Part shown: positions 1-7,718 of the stretch, piece after piece
How the letters are laid out: every line of letters starts with the position of its first letter
Numbering within the stretch: position 1 is the first letter of the stretch
Assembly: GCA_014729935.1 (NCBI GenBank)
Contig: WJJB01000263.1
Location: 1-19,025 of the forward strand
Source of the DNA: Candidatus Bathyarchaeota archaeon
GTDB taxonomy: Archaea; Asgardarchaeota; Lokiarchaeia; Sigyniarchaeales; Sigyniarchaeaceae
DNA length: 19,025 nucleotides
Direction of reading: 5' to 3'
Translations under genes and position numbers: made by a program
Notes under the pieces: generated by a model
What the model saw: only the letters and a program-made list of their open reading frames with translations
Database searches by the model: none
Told to the model about the DNA's origin: nothing

Positions 1-2325
1 ATCGAGGGTATTCCAATTCAATCCCGGGATGTTGTATTGCGAGAGGAATCCGAGGGCAACCGGGAAATAGCGTGTTCCCCTGTTGAAGCTCTCGTTAAGC
101 TTGGCAATGAATGGTGCCCAATCAAAACTGATGGAGAGCGGTCCCAAGGATGAATTCACGTTCAATCCAGTGACCAAGTCGTGCTTCATGTTCCAATCCA
201 ACCGGTGATCCGCATAGAAATCCCACCATTGCTGCTCCTCCGGTATACTCCAGATGATCTCGGTGGCAATGTGTCGTTCCAATGGAACGGTGAAGTTGTA
301 CACCTCCACTTCCAAGATGAAGGTCACGTCACGATGGATGTATTGCCGTTCGATCCCGGGTGGTTGTGCACGATAATCCCTGCAATGGAATTTCATGGTT
401 GCTTGATAGATGCCAGGTTCAAAGGAATCATTCCGGGGTATGAAAACATCGATATAAAAGGGATAATTGGATTGAAGATTTACCGATATGCTGGTATCGA
501 GCGGGGTGAAGGGTTGCAATTGATCGGGGTATTGTTTCCCAAGCTGTTTAACATATCCAACATTGAACACGCTAATGTTCCCCTTGTCAATGGACGGTCC
601 CGCCCCCTGGTGGATGAGGTCGGAGGTTGGCTCGAAAGACAGGACGTTCAGGTTCTTGATTCTTCGCGGCGTGAATATGACTTGGATACCTTCGTGCTCC
701 CCTCGCGCCATGGAAATCCGTGCTTTGGCATTTACAGGTGATGCAGCGAGGTTCGGGCGGTACCCTGCATCAATATTTCGGAGACTACTGGCTTCCCATA
801 AGTAATACTCGCCCTTATAGGTTCCAAGCACGTGCTCTGTCGTGCCCGCGCTTGTCACCAGGACCGGGACGATGGTGGCTGTTACCATGGCAAGTGAAAA
901 AACCAAGATCATGGACATCTTGGCCGTATCATCCCACTTGAACCCGCGTCCAGCAGTTCCTTGGCGTGAATGCATGGTGATGCTGCTTGTAACCTCCTTG
1001 GCAGGTGTGAAGCTCTCCACCCTTGCGGCACGGGATCGCCGGTTACGCAATCCCTTGTTCCAAAAACCCTTCATGGAGGACATGATCCGGCCGATGATGA
1101 ATAGTGGTATTCCCACGAAGCAGGATGCAATGGCAATTTGCCATCCCAGCTCGTCGTACACCTCCGACTTGACCGAGATGCCATAGACAAAGGCACCAAC
1201 CATCATGAAGGTTGCTATCGCTCCCCATGCAATTTTCGAGAACCTGCCCGTAGCCATGTGTCGCGCGTGGAGACTACCTGCAAGTACCGCTCCTGGAAGT
1301 GAAAAACCCGATATCAACAGGAGAGTCGTGTGCTTGTATTCCATGGCATATGGCGTGGAAATACTCACCAATGCTAACAGGAGGAGAAGGATTAGGGGGG
1401 GAAAGAGCATCATGAACCTATTCTTGATGATCTTTGCGAGAATGACGAAACACACCGATCCTAGGAACAAGATCGGGAAGAAATCAATCCACAGGGGCAA
1501 GTAATTGGGTTTTGGCAGTAATTGATTGACAATCAGCGCGTTAGCCATGATCATGGCAAAGATGGGCAAGAAGGAAAGGAACGCCTTGACCACGTGCAAC
1601 GAGCCATTGCGACCATTTTTGATTATCTCCTTGATCGATCCCGGGGTCGTGGTGCTCCCGCCCTTGATTGCGTCAACGGAATTCTTCATCCGATCCCCGT
1701 TCCCGGCGCCCGTGATGATGGAAGTGAACAAGAAAATTGCTTGAATGGCTGCAATCACCAACATGACAGCGAGGCCCCAGATTGCCCCTGCATGAAGGAA
1801 AAGCGAAACGAGTATCCACCCCAGTCCAATCACGGTGACAGTCCCCATGAGCAGGCTGTTCTTGTCGCGCTTATAGGGTTCCACGTTTGCATCGAAAAAT
1901 CCAGTGCTCGAGATGAACAAGTTTCCGAGCAATGCCGAAAAAAAGAACATCACCGGATGGTAGGAGTAGGTCCATTGCAATCCAAGCCATTGGACCAGTG
2001 GCAATCCCACCCATTCATCAACCGAGAACAGGTCGATCATGAACACCAGGCACGTGATGAAGGTAAACATGGCAGCAATGAATTGGACAACCTGCCGCTT
2101 TCTTGCGTCTGGTACCCACAGTGGTCCAGTAATGATAACGAAAAGGCATGGGACAATGATGGCAATCATTAATCCAATGAGGAGTGCATTTGACGTTAGA
2201 TCAGTATCCATGAAGGGAAAGAGCGCGCTAATCACCAGGCTGAGCGCGAAGATCATACCCACGTTCGAACCCGTGATGAGGTATCGTGCATGCGGTTGCA
2301 CTCTTTCCAGCTTGTTTTCTCGCAT
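1..2325 (-). CDS. Polytopic membrane protein with C-terminal DUF4091/GH123-like outer domain (3' end outside window)
   Basis: An uninterrupted minus-strand reading frame runs from the ATG at 2325 to the left edge, giving 775 codons; I checked much of it for stops and found none. Residues 1-490 hold about 13 hydrophobic helices: twelve lie between residues 15 and 415, then a basic loop (415-468), then a last helix near 470-490. From about residue 505 the protein is soluble. The stretch with YLWEASSL followed by ARISMARGEHEGIQVIF resembles the start of DUF4091/GH123 proteins, a family linked to glycan hydrolysis. With 13 helices and the N-terminus inside, this domain would face outside. The catalytic part would lie beyond the window, so enzyme activity is not shown. 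Twelve helices could suggest a carrier-like core, but I recognise no transporter motif. No ribosome-binding site precedes the ATG, and a TATA-like box 23-31 bases upstream suggests a leaderless transcript. Confidence 0.8.
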   Translation of the reverse strand, partial: MRENKLERVQPHARYLITGSNVGMIFALSLVISALFPFMDTDLTSNALLIGLMIAIIVPCLFVIITGPLWVPDARKRQVVQFIAAMFTFITCLVFMIDLFSVDEWVGLPLVQWLGLQWTYSYHPVMFFFSALLGNLFISSTGFFDANVEPYKRDKNSLLMGTVTVIGLGWILVSLFLHAGAIWGLAVMLVIAAIQAIFLFTSIITGAGNGDRMKNSVDAIKGGSTTTPGSIKEIIKNGRNGSLHVVKAFLSFLPIFAMIMANALIVNQLLPKPNYLPLWIDFFPILFLGSVCFVILAKIIKNRFMMLFPPLILLLLLALVSISTPYAMEYKHTTLLLISGFSLPGAVLAGSLHARHMATGRFSKIAWGAIATFMMVGAFVYGISVKSEVYDELGWQIAIASCFVGIPLFIIGRIMSSMKGFWNKGLRNRRSRAARVESFTPAKEVTSSITMHSRQGTAGRGFKWDDTAKMSMILVFSLAMVTATIVPVLVTSAGTTEHVLGTYKGEYYLWEASSLRNIDAGYRPNLAASPVNAKARISMARGEHEGIQVIFTPRRIKNLNVLSFEPTSDLIHQGAGPSIDKGNISVFNVGYVKQLGKQYPDQLQPFTPLDTSISVNLQSNYPFYIDVFIPRNDSFEPGIYQATMKFHCRDYRAQPPGIERQYIHRDVTFILEVEVYNFTVPLERHIATEIIWSIPEEQQWWDFYADHRLDWNMKHDLVTGLNVNSSLGPLSISFDWAPFIAKLNESFNRGTRYFPVALGFLSQYNIPGLNWNTLD

Positions 2326-2347
2326 GGCTATACTATTACCAAGCATC

Positions 2348-2356
2348 TAAATAAAA
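2348..2356 (-). promoter_or_regulatory. TATA-like box of the membrane/DUF4091 gene
   Basis: On the minus strand this reads TTTTATTTA, 23-31 bases upstream of the ATG at 2325. That spacing puts the transcript start at or next to the start codon, and no Shine-Dalgarno sequence is present. It therefore looks like a leaderless archaeal promoter. It lies in the 81-base gap after the amidase gene, so this gene probably has its own promoter rather than depending on amidase transcription. Confidence 0.5.
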
Positions 2357-2406
2357 CATGGTGTAGCCATGCACCCACATGCCAGGTTGAAAACGGGATG
2401 CCAAGG

Positions 2407-3828
2407 TTATTCACAAGTTGGAGCTAGCTTGTCTTGCCAGGGCTTGATCTGCTCGTATGCATGGGATAGCTGCAACACGGTCAGGTCGTCAAAGCGCCTT
2501 CCGATGATTTGCATTCCAACCGGAAGCCCTTCCGTGGTGAAACCTGCAGGAACCGTTGCCGCCGGGTGTCCCGTGAAATTGAGCGGGTAGGTGAATGGCA
2601 TCCAGCCAGTAGGTGAAACGCCCTTTCCATTGATCTTTTCGGGATACATCATCCCAAGCTTGAACGGTGGTATCGCAGTTGTGGGTGTCACCAAGATGTC
2701 ATATTCCTTGAACACCTTGTACAAGGCAGCATAGATCTTCCTTCTTTCTGCCAGAGATCTGAAGATATCGAGCCCCGAGCTGGTTTTGCCAGCTTCCACC
2801 ATGCGCACCAGGTTGGGATCCATGTCTTCCCGCCATTTCTTGATCTTCCCGCGGAAATCGTAGCCATACATGGTGGTGTACCAGATATAATACCCCGTTT
2901 CAGGGTTCCTCATTTTCATCTTGACCGGTTCCACGGAACAATCAAGAGCGGTGAATTCATCCACTGCCCGGTCCACTACATTCTTGACCTGGTCGTCGAT
3001 CACCCTCGCGTGACCGAGGGTTGTCGAATAGGCTATCTTGATGCGTTCCGGGTGTTCATGAATGTGTTCATGGTACATGATATCACACCCGGGGAGCGAG
3101 TACCTATCCGCCTCGTGGGGTCCTTTCATGGCATCCAACATGAGAGCGGCATCCTCCACGTACCTTGATATCGGCCCATAATGCGTGATCAACTCCCCGG
3201 CAATACCCGTGGTGGGATGAACTGGGATCCTGCCAAAGCTTGGCTTGATGGCAAATACCCCGCAAAAACATGCGGGATGACGAAGAGATCCTCCCCCGTC
3301 ACTTCCCAGTGCAAGGGGACTCATACCACATGCACAGGCAGCAGCGGCTCCCCCGCTGGAACCACCGGGTGTTCGTTCCAAGTCCCATGGGTTCTTGGTC
3401 TCGCCAAAAACCTTGTTCTGGGTGGTCCCAGAATGGCCAAATTCAGGCGTATTGGTTTTTCCGAGCATGACGATACCGGCGTTTTTCAACCGTCCCACTG
3501 CCACGTCATCTTCCGTGGGAATGTTGTGTTCGTATATTTTCGAGCCGTGCGTGGTCCTGATGCCCTTCGTGTCCATCAAATCCTTGATAGAAGTGGGGAT
3601 GCCGTTCAGTAATGGCACGGTTCCACCTTCCTTTACCCTCGCGTCAGCTTGACGTGCCATGTCGCGTGCGAGGTCATAGGTCGGCGTGCAATACGCATTC
3701 AGCACGGGATTGAGTTTCTCCATCCTGCTTATCATGATCTCCACCAGCTCGGTTGCGGTGAGATCTTGCCTCTCGATCCTGTCCCGCATCTCCACGGCTG
3801 GTAAGAAACACGTGTGTTCATTTCCCAT
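2407..3828 (-). CDS. Amidase-signature family hydrolase
   Basis: This 473-residue protein is close to full length for the amidase-signature family, Ser-cisSer-Lys hydrolases that cleave amide bonds. The catalytic set is complete. Lys82 lies in SIKDLMDT, the cis-Ser is Ser157 in GGSSGG, and the nucleophile is Ser181 in GGGSLR. The spacings of 75 and 24 residues match the known family arrangement. FCGVFAIKPSFGRIP follows, as expected. There is no signal peptide, so it should be cytoplasmic. It lacks evidence for being GatA: no gatB or gatC is near, and the family also includes many small-amide hydrolases, so the substrate is unknown. GAGG at 3838-3841 lies 9 bases before the ATG. It is transcribed divergently from the methyltransferase gene and shares a 77-base promoter region with it. 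Confidence 0.93.
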   Translation of the reverse strand: MGNEHTCFLPAVEMRDRIERQDLTATELVEIMISRMEKLNPVLNAYCTPTYDLARDMARQADARVKEGGTVPLLNGIPTSIKDLMDTKGIRTTHGSKIYEHNIPTEDDVAVGRLKNAGIVMLGKTNTPEFGHSGTTQNKVFGETKNPWDLERTPGGSSGGAAAACACGMSPLALGSDGGGSLRHPACFCGVFAIKPSFGRIPVHPTTGIAGELITHYGPISRYVEDAALMLDAMKGPHEADRYSLPGCDIMYHEHIHEHPERIKIAYSTTLGHARVIDDQVKNVVDRAVDEFTALDCSVEPVKMKMRNPETGYYIWYTTMYGYDFRGKIKKWREDMDPNLVRMVEAGKTSSGLDIFRSLAERRKIYAALYKVFKEYDILVTPTTAIPPFKLGMMYPEKINGKGVSPTGWMPFTYPLNFTGHPAATVPAGFTTEGLPVGMQIIGRRFDDLTVLQLSHAYEQIKPWQDKLAPTCE

Positions 3829-3863
3829 GGTGTGTTTCCTCTACGAATGCTTATTCTCAAATC

Positions 3864-3871
3864 CTTTAAAA
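3864..3871. promoter_or_regulatory. Shared TATA-like element between divergent amidase and methyltransferase genes
   Basis: The sequence CTTTAAAA sits in the 77-base gap between the divergent starts at 3828 and 3906. TTTAAA is self-complementary and can be read as a TATA box on either strand. It lies about 35 bases from each start codon, leaving room for a short leader with a ribosome-binding site on both sides. Both genes may be driven from this single core element. Confidence 0.45.
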
Positions 3872-3892
3872 CCTTCCCGAGCTTGTCTTTCC

Positions 3893-3898
3893 AAGGAG
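3893..3898 (+). promoter_or_regulatory. Shine-Dalgarno site of the methyltransferase gene
   Basis: AAGGAG lies 7 bases before the ATG at 3906 and matches the anti-Shine-Dalgarno sequence of archaeal 16S rRNA. It fixes the start of this gene. Confidence 0.7.
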
Positions 3899-3905
3899 AT
3901 ACCAC

Positions 3906-4994
3906 ATGGCCATACTGGATTTCATGCCGCTTTTCATCCAAGCCGGGGTTTCATTTTCATCGGATTGGTACTACCACGAGGCAGGGCTTTCCATGGACGA
4001 GAACACCATGACGGATCCCGCCAAGCGGTTGGAATACAAGGTGAACGCGATCCGTTACGATGAGCGGCGATTCCCCAAGATCTTCATGCCATCGGGTTCC
4101 CCGCGGGCGGAATCAACCATTTCCCCAGGATTGGGATGGGGCGTGACCACCCTGGCATCCTGCCTTGGTGCAAGAATTCGATTCAATCCCAAGATGGACC
4201 CCACCGCTATTCCACAGGTAGATATCCACGATATCAACGTGTTCGAAGATATCGCGGTACCAGAGATGCATGATGCCTTGGCTCCCGTGTTCAGGGATGT
4301 GGACGCGTATGTTGACATGGGTTTTCGAAAGGGACAGATAGGCTTGCCGAACCTGCAAGGCCCACTCAATATCGCTTTCGAGTCGTACGGGGATAACCAG
4401 ATCATGTCCTTCCTTGGCAGGAAGAACAAGGAGGATCACGTAAAGCATATCCTGGGTGTGACCTCGGAAACCTTCATGCAAGCTCACGAGATCCTGCGGA
4501 AGGAGCTTGGGAGACCCGCACAAGCGCGATGGACCGTGGCAGGATGCACCTACTACTACCTATCGCCGCGCACGTGGAAGAAATACATCATCCCCGTATT
4601 GCATGAATGCATCGATCGCCTGGGACCTGTTTCCCTGCATCATTGCGGGGTGGCAAACGCGGCACAACTGCAAGCATATTCGGAGATCACGTGGCAGGGA
4701 CTCGAATTCGGGTTTGGCACGGATATTTGCATGGCACGAAGGACCATCACCAACGAGAAGCTTGGACCATTGAATATTTCCTGCAGGATGTCACCGTACA
4801 GGATGCTCAATCAGAATGCAGCGCAGATCAAGGCTGACGTGGAATGGCTTATCGAGAAGGGAGTAGGTGGCCCGCAACGTATTGCCGTGGTTGGATGCCC
4901 GCACGGCACACCCGACAAGAACATTTACGCAATGTGGGACACAATCGAGGCTCATAACCGAAGGAAGGCGGAGGAGGAGGGAGAGGAATGGTAG
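3906..4994 (+). CDS. URO-D family protein, MtaA/CmuA-like methyltransferase
   Basis: This 362-residue soluble protein has the pattern of the uroporphyrinogen decarboxylase superfamily branch that transfers methyl groups between corrinoid proteins and thiols (MtaA, CmuA). QGPLNIAFESYGDNQIMSFL (151-170) matches the conserved core. LHHCG gives His245-x-Cys247, and Cys331 in VVGCPHGTP is a candidate third zinc ligand, as in MtaA. This argues for a zinc methyltransferase rather than a heme-pathway decarboxylase; no heme genes are near. The methyl donor is unknown, and no corrinoid protein or substrate-specific methyltransferase lies beside it. The C-terminus is a short acidic tail (KAEEEGEEW) encoded by a GA-rich run. 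A beta-lactamase-fold gene follows 51 bases later on the same strand, probably in the same operon, and an amidase gene diverges upstream. Confidence 0.85.
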   Translation: MAILDFMPLFIQAGVSFSSDWYYHEAGLSMDENTMTDPAKRLEYKVNAIRYDERRFPKIFMPSGSPRAESTISPGLGWGVTTLASCLGARIRFNPKMDPTAIPQVDIHDINVFEDIAVPEMHDALAPVFRDVDAYVDMGFRKGQIGLPNLQGPLNIAFESYGDNQIMSFLGRKNKEDHVKHILGVTSETFMQAHEILRKELGRPAQARWTVAGCTYYYLSPRTWKKYIIPVLHECIDRLGPVSLHHCGVANAAQLQAYSEITWQGLEFGFGTDICMARRTITNEKLGPLNISCRMSPYRMLNQNAAQIKADVEWLIEKGVGGPQRIAVVGCPHGTPDKNIYAMWDTIEAHNRRKAEEEGEEW

Positions 4995-5045
4995 CGGAAG
5001 TAGTAGCGGGATTGGTGTTGCGATCGGGAAGGGAGCGTGTGCCAC

Positions 5046-5783
5046 GTGGAAATCCGGAGGCTGAGCAAAAGAACGACCCTATGCACCTTCACTGAGCTCG
5101 AAGGCTATCCCACGAACGTCTTGCTGTTGGAAGGTAATGCGCGGATATACACCTGCGACACCTTCCTAGGCCCTCGTGCAATGCAGGAAATCGAGCAGGA
5201 GGCATCTCTAGGATTCCATGGCACCAAGGAGAACATCGTTTTCAACAGCCATGGGGACTGGGATCATCATTGGGGAAATTGTTTCTTCCACGATACGTCA
5301 ATAATCGCCCACAGGAAGACAAGGAACTGCATCATCAAAGCTGGGGACCATGACCTCTCCATGCATGGCCATCATGCGATGGGAAGGGTTATCATCACTC
5401 CCCCGAGCACGACCTTCACCCGTGAATTAACCTTTCATGATGATGGCATCTCCTTCTTCCACGCCCCGGGCCACACGCCAGATTCGTCTGCATGCATGGA
5501 CTTGATCGATGGGGTGTTATTCGCTGGAGATGACGTGGAATATCCACTCCCCTGCATTTCGTCCCCCGACGTGTCTACCTTCATCAATACTTTAACCAGT
5601 TTTCTTGAAATGAAAGTGGCACTTGTCATCCCCGGCCATGGAATACCCGTGGCTGGATTGGACCTCGTGCGGGATAACCTTCGGTACTTGGAATCCCTTG
5701 AAGCGGGCAATCCTGCCGTTCCAAGTCTTCCCCGTGCTAGGGAAATCCATGGGGATAACGAGAAGGTGCTGCATGATGAATAA
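5046..5783 (+). CDS. Metallo-beta-lactamase-fold hydrolase
   Basis: About 245 residues with the motif series of a metallo-beta-lactamase-fold hydrolase. Counting from the alternative upstream GTG at 5037, the ligands are His72, Asp74, Asp76 and His77 in SHGDWDHHWGN, His146 in APGHTPDSS, Asp165 in FAGDDVEYPLP and His201 in VIPGHGIPV. The first motif has Asp where classic members have the second His (HxHxDH), a variant known in some subfamilies. I prefer the GTG at 5046 because GGAG at 5032-5035 is 10 bases before it but only 1 base before the GTG at 5037. There is no signal peptide, so it should be cytoplasmic. The fold covers thioesterases, lactonases and phosphodiesterases, so the substrate is unknown. 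It follows the methyltransferase gene with a 51-base gap. Confidence 0.87.
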   Translation: MEIRRLSKRTTLCTFTELEGYPTNVLLLEGNARIYTCDTFLGPRAMQEIEQEASLGFHGTKENIVFNSHGDWDHHWGNCFFHDTSIIAHRKTRNCIIKAGDHDLSMHGHHAMGRVIITPPSTTFTRELTFHDDGISFFHAPGHTPDSSACMDLIDGVLFAGDDVEYPLPCISSPDVSTFINTLTSFLEMKVALVIPGHGIPVAGLDLVRDNLRYLESLEAGNPAVPSLPRAREIHGDNEKVLHDE

Positions 5784-5823
5784 TCACGGCTCTTGATGGT
5801 TACCTTGTTGGTCTTTGCCACGA

Positions 5824-5871
5824 ACCATCCACGTGCAATTCGGTTGGTTAATGGAAAGGTACCATCCACGT
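5824..5871. repeat. Pair of 11-base direct repeats in the hydrolase-recombinase gap
   Basis: ACCATCCACGT occurs at 5824-5834 and again at 5861-5871, 37 bases apart start to start. The pair lies in the 167-base gap between the hydrolase stop and the recombinase start. It could be a regulatory or recombination site, but chance cannot be excluded. Apart from a weak TTTAGA element near 5914 and the recombinase ribosome-binding site, nothing else is seen in this gap. Confidence 0.3.
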
Positions 5872-5950
5872 CATACCCGTGTCATATTGCTCTTGAAATG
5901 CATTGGTTTGCGGGTTTAGATTGACTTGCACTGAAATGGTGACATGGTAA

Positions 5951-6901
5951 ATGTGTCCTTCCTCTAAGAAAACGGCGCTCGACCGGCTTCCAACCACAAT
6001 GAAGGATATCGTGGAAGACTTCCTGATCACCAAGAAGCTGGAAGAGGGACGTTCGGACAATACCATCAACGCCTACCGCCATGATCTCAAACTATTCTTC
6101 AGATTTTTAGAAAAGTTTACTCCATCGAATGATATTATCTTGGATACCTTGGGCAGCATCAAGGTGCAATTCATCAAGCGGTTTCTGCTCCATCTCAGCG
6201 AGAAGGGATACTCGAAGGCTGGCTTGGCTAGGAAGATCGCGACATTGAAGTCATTCTTCAATCACGCTCATTTCATGGGATACATCCAGTTGAATCCTGC
6301 AGCAAGGATCCGGAGTCCAAGGATATCCCGGGCAGAGCAACTACCGAAATTCCTTTCCCAGGATGAAATGAATGATATCCTGCAACACGCCCGCGAAAAT
6401 CGCTGGATACAGGATTACATTCTCCTGAGATTCATGTATTCCACCATGTGCCGGGTATCCGAGCTTTGCACCGTGAAAGTGAAGGATGTGGATTTCAGGA
6501 AATCAATCGTCCACCTGCGAGGCAAGGGAAACAAGGAACGCTGGGTCCCCGTTGATCGGGACACCGTTATCCTCATTCAAGAACATGTCCTTCCCAAGCG
6601 GCAAGGCGTGAATGATGCCTTGTTCATGAACCGCCATGGCACTCCCGTGAAGCCACGGGTGGTGCAGCTGTTGTTCCAAGAGATAAAAGAAGAACTCCAT
6701 TTCCCGGATAACAGGAGATTAACCCCACACGTCTTCCGGCATACCGGTGCCACCATGCTCAGGCGGAACGGGATGGATATTAGTGAGTTACAGGATATCC
6801 TGGGCCATGCCAGTCCCAACACGACCCGGATTTACGCGAAGAATGATATCAAGACGCTGCAATTCTCCTACAAGACAAAGCACCCGCTAAGCATCGAGTG
6901 A
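5951..6901 (+). CDS. xerA: Tyrosine recombinase, XerA-like
   Basis: A 316-residue XerC/XerD/XerA-type site-specific recombinase. The N-terminal SAM-like DNA-binding domain covers about residues 17-110 (NTINAYRHDLKLFFRFLE), and the catalytic domain about 130-310. All catalytic residues are present: Arg168 (MCRVSEL), Lys192 (GKGNKER), His260 and Arg263 (HVFRHTGA), His286 (LGHAS) and Tyr295 (RIYA). Length and layout fit archaeal XerA, which resolves chromosome dimers at dif, but an integrase of a mobile element is also possible given the degraded transposon just downstream. GGTGA at 5938-5942, 8 bases before the ATG at 5951, supports this start. The in-frame ATG at 5999 would also give a family-like N-terminus but has no such site. 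No dif-like site was recognised in the window. Confidence 0.93.
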   Translation: MCPSSKKTALDRLPTTMKDIVEDFLITKKLEEGRSDNTINAYRHDLKLFFRFLEKFTPSNDIILDTLGSIKVQFIKRFLLHLSEKGYSKAGLARKIATLKSFFNHAHFMGYIQLNPAARIRSPRISRAEQLPKFLSQDEMNDILQHARENRWIQDYILLRFMYSTMCRVSELCTVKVKDVDFRKSIVHLRGKGNKERWVPVDRDTVILIQEHVLPKRQGVNDALFMNRHGTPVKPRVVQLLFQEIKEELHFPDNRRLTPHVFRHTGATMLRRNGMDISELQDILGHASPNTTRIYAKNDIKTLQFSYKTKHPLSIE

Positions 6902-6911
6902 AACCAAGCAT

Positions 6912-6938
6912 CCGACGAGGCATTTTCGATGTCGTCGG
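6912..6938 (+). terminator. Hairpin after the recombinase gene
   Basis: CCGACGA at 6912-6918 pairs perfectly with TCGTCGG at 6932-6938; an inner CAT/ATG pair extends the stem after a two-base bulge. The hairpin starts 10 bases after the TGA at 6899-6901 and is followed by the AT-rich GAATTTTAAA. Position and shape suggest transcription termination or 3'-end protection. Confidence 0.45.
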
Positions 6939-7103
6939 GAATTTTAAACCGGCCATGGCGAGCGTTTCCTCGAAGCTGGGGTAAAGAGCTCGATGAGTCT
7001 CGTGACAAGCATAACACCACGAGCCTCCCCGTGGGTTGGTCAACTTTTCGAGTTCACATTGTCTTGCATTTTTGTTCCTCAATTTAGACCGTTATTTCAA
7101 ACC

Positions 7104-7337
7104 TCACCGAACTTGGACATGGCGGTCCGAGCCGGTGCGGTTACTGCCGTTCCCCTGGGGAACGGCGACCGGGTGATAACGGGCACCCGACGCCCTGGTA
7201 CGGAGCCGTGGCGATGATGGCGCACCCCCAACGTTCCGCGCCGCGTTCAGGTCCGAATCGAGCACCAACCCGCACGTCGGATCGGCACACGTGAACGGTT
7301 TTCCCGTCCTGCACCGCCCTTTCCACCCCCGTGGCAT
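7104..7337 (-). pseudogene. Remnant of an IS200/IS605-type TnpB (C-terminal zinc ribbon)
   Basis: A minus-strand frame contains FTCADPTCGLVLDSDLNAARNV, listed here in two parts: the second CxxC half of a zinc ribbon (FTCADPTCG) and the DxDLNAARN motif that follows it in TnpB/OrfB proteins. Only about 77 codons remain after the local ATG. The first CxxC pair, the catalytic RuvC-like domain and the N-terminus are absent upstream, where the frame soon leaves recognisable sequence. It is therefore a decayed fragment, not a working gene. Its GC content is far above the flanks, suggesting it came from elsewhere. TnpB is the RNA-guided nuclease of IS200/IS605/IS607 elements; no tnpA is visible. No gene function remains here. 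Confidence 0.6.
7146..7166. repeat. Perfect 10-bp palindrome around a single T
   Basis: GCCGTTCCCC, then T, then GGGGAACGGC. It lies inside the 3' part of the TnpB remnant. Such a GC-rich stem near the tnpB 3' end could be a leftover of a guide-RNA or element-end hairpin, but this is inference. Confidence 0.55.
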
Positions 7338-7356
7338 CCTGATGATGTCCAGATTC

Positions 7357-7390
7357 GGGGGGGTTCAATCTAGCTGCTAGATCACCCCCC
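7357..7390. repeat. Imperfect inverted repeat with G/C-tract arms
   Basis: A run of seven G (7357-7363) and a run of six C (7385-7390) flank a perfect inner palindrome, ATCTAGC-T-GCTAGAT (7368-7382). The arms differ by a few bases. It lies at the 5' side of the TnpB remnant. The next bases on the plus strand, ACTTCAGGGACGGGATGAAT, resemble the hairpin ends of archaeal IS200/IS605 elements as I recall them. It may mark an element end or a deletion junction. Confidence 0.4.
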
Positions 7391-7634
7391 ACTTCAGGGA
7401 CGGGATGAATTTCGCCTCGTTTTCCAGATCTTCGATGGACTGGCACGTTTTTAAACGATGGGTTCGATGTCTATATCGTGGCGATAAACATGCGACTAGA
7501 GCATTGCATCAACGCCATCACGGGTTGGAAACCGTACCGCGGAAAGGCACGTTCCTAGAGAACGAGCAAGACGGGTCAACACGGGCACGGTGGTCGATAA
7601 AGGAAGAATCGACGGCCTTTAGAGGACGTGGTAG

Positions 7635-7641
7635 TTTAAAA
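7635..7641 (+). promoter_or_regulatory. TATA-like box of the caspase-like gene
   Basis: TTTAAAA lies about 80 bases before the preferred start at 7719. A transcript starting about 25 bases downstream (near 7665) would carry a leader of roughly 50 bases that includes the GGAG site at 7707-7710. Confidence 0.4.
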
Positions 7642-7718
7642 GGTTCAAGTTCCATTGTGATCTTGAGTGAACGATGTTGGGGTACGATTTTTCGAAAACT
7701 GTAATCGGAGCGAGTATC

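Larger units (their letters stand above)
6939..7634. other. Non-coding stretch with a GC-rich island
   Basis: About 700 bases without an intact gene. Hand counts give about 67% GC for 7141-7320, compared with 48% at 7021-7080 and 40% at 7681-7740. The GC-rich part holds a TnpB-like zinc-ribbon remnant and two palindromes, listed separately. I see nothing clear in 6939-7100 or in 7440-7630. No tRNA-like fold was convincing. Confidence 0.6.

Noticed and set aside
181..2350. Several plus-strand open frames of 70-216 codons
   Set aside because: They lie opposite one continuous minus-strand frame with membrane helices and a recognisable domain; their own sequences have no family pattern.
4964..5010. 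GA-rich run as a simple-sequence regulatory repeat
   Set aside because: It encodes the acidic C-terminus of the methyltransferase and is not a regular repeat.
7362..7475. GGGTTCAATC and GGGTTCGATG, resembling tRNA T-loops
   Set aside because: Neither has a pairing 3' half of the T-stem nor an acceptor, D-arm or anticodon arm at the right distance.
7674..7718. ATG at 7674 as the start of the caspase-like protein
   Set aside because: It would add 15 residues before the signal peptide and has no ribosome-binding site, whereas 7719 has GGAG 8 bases upstream.
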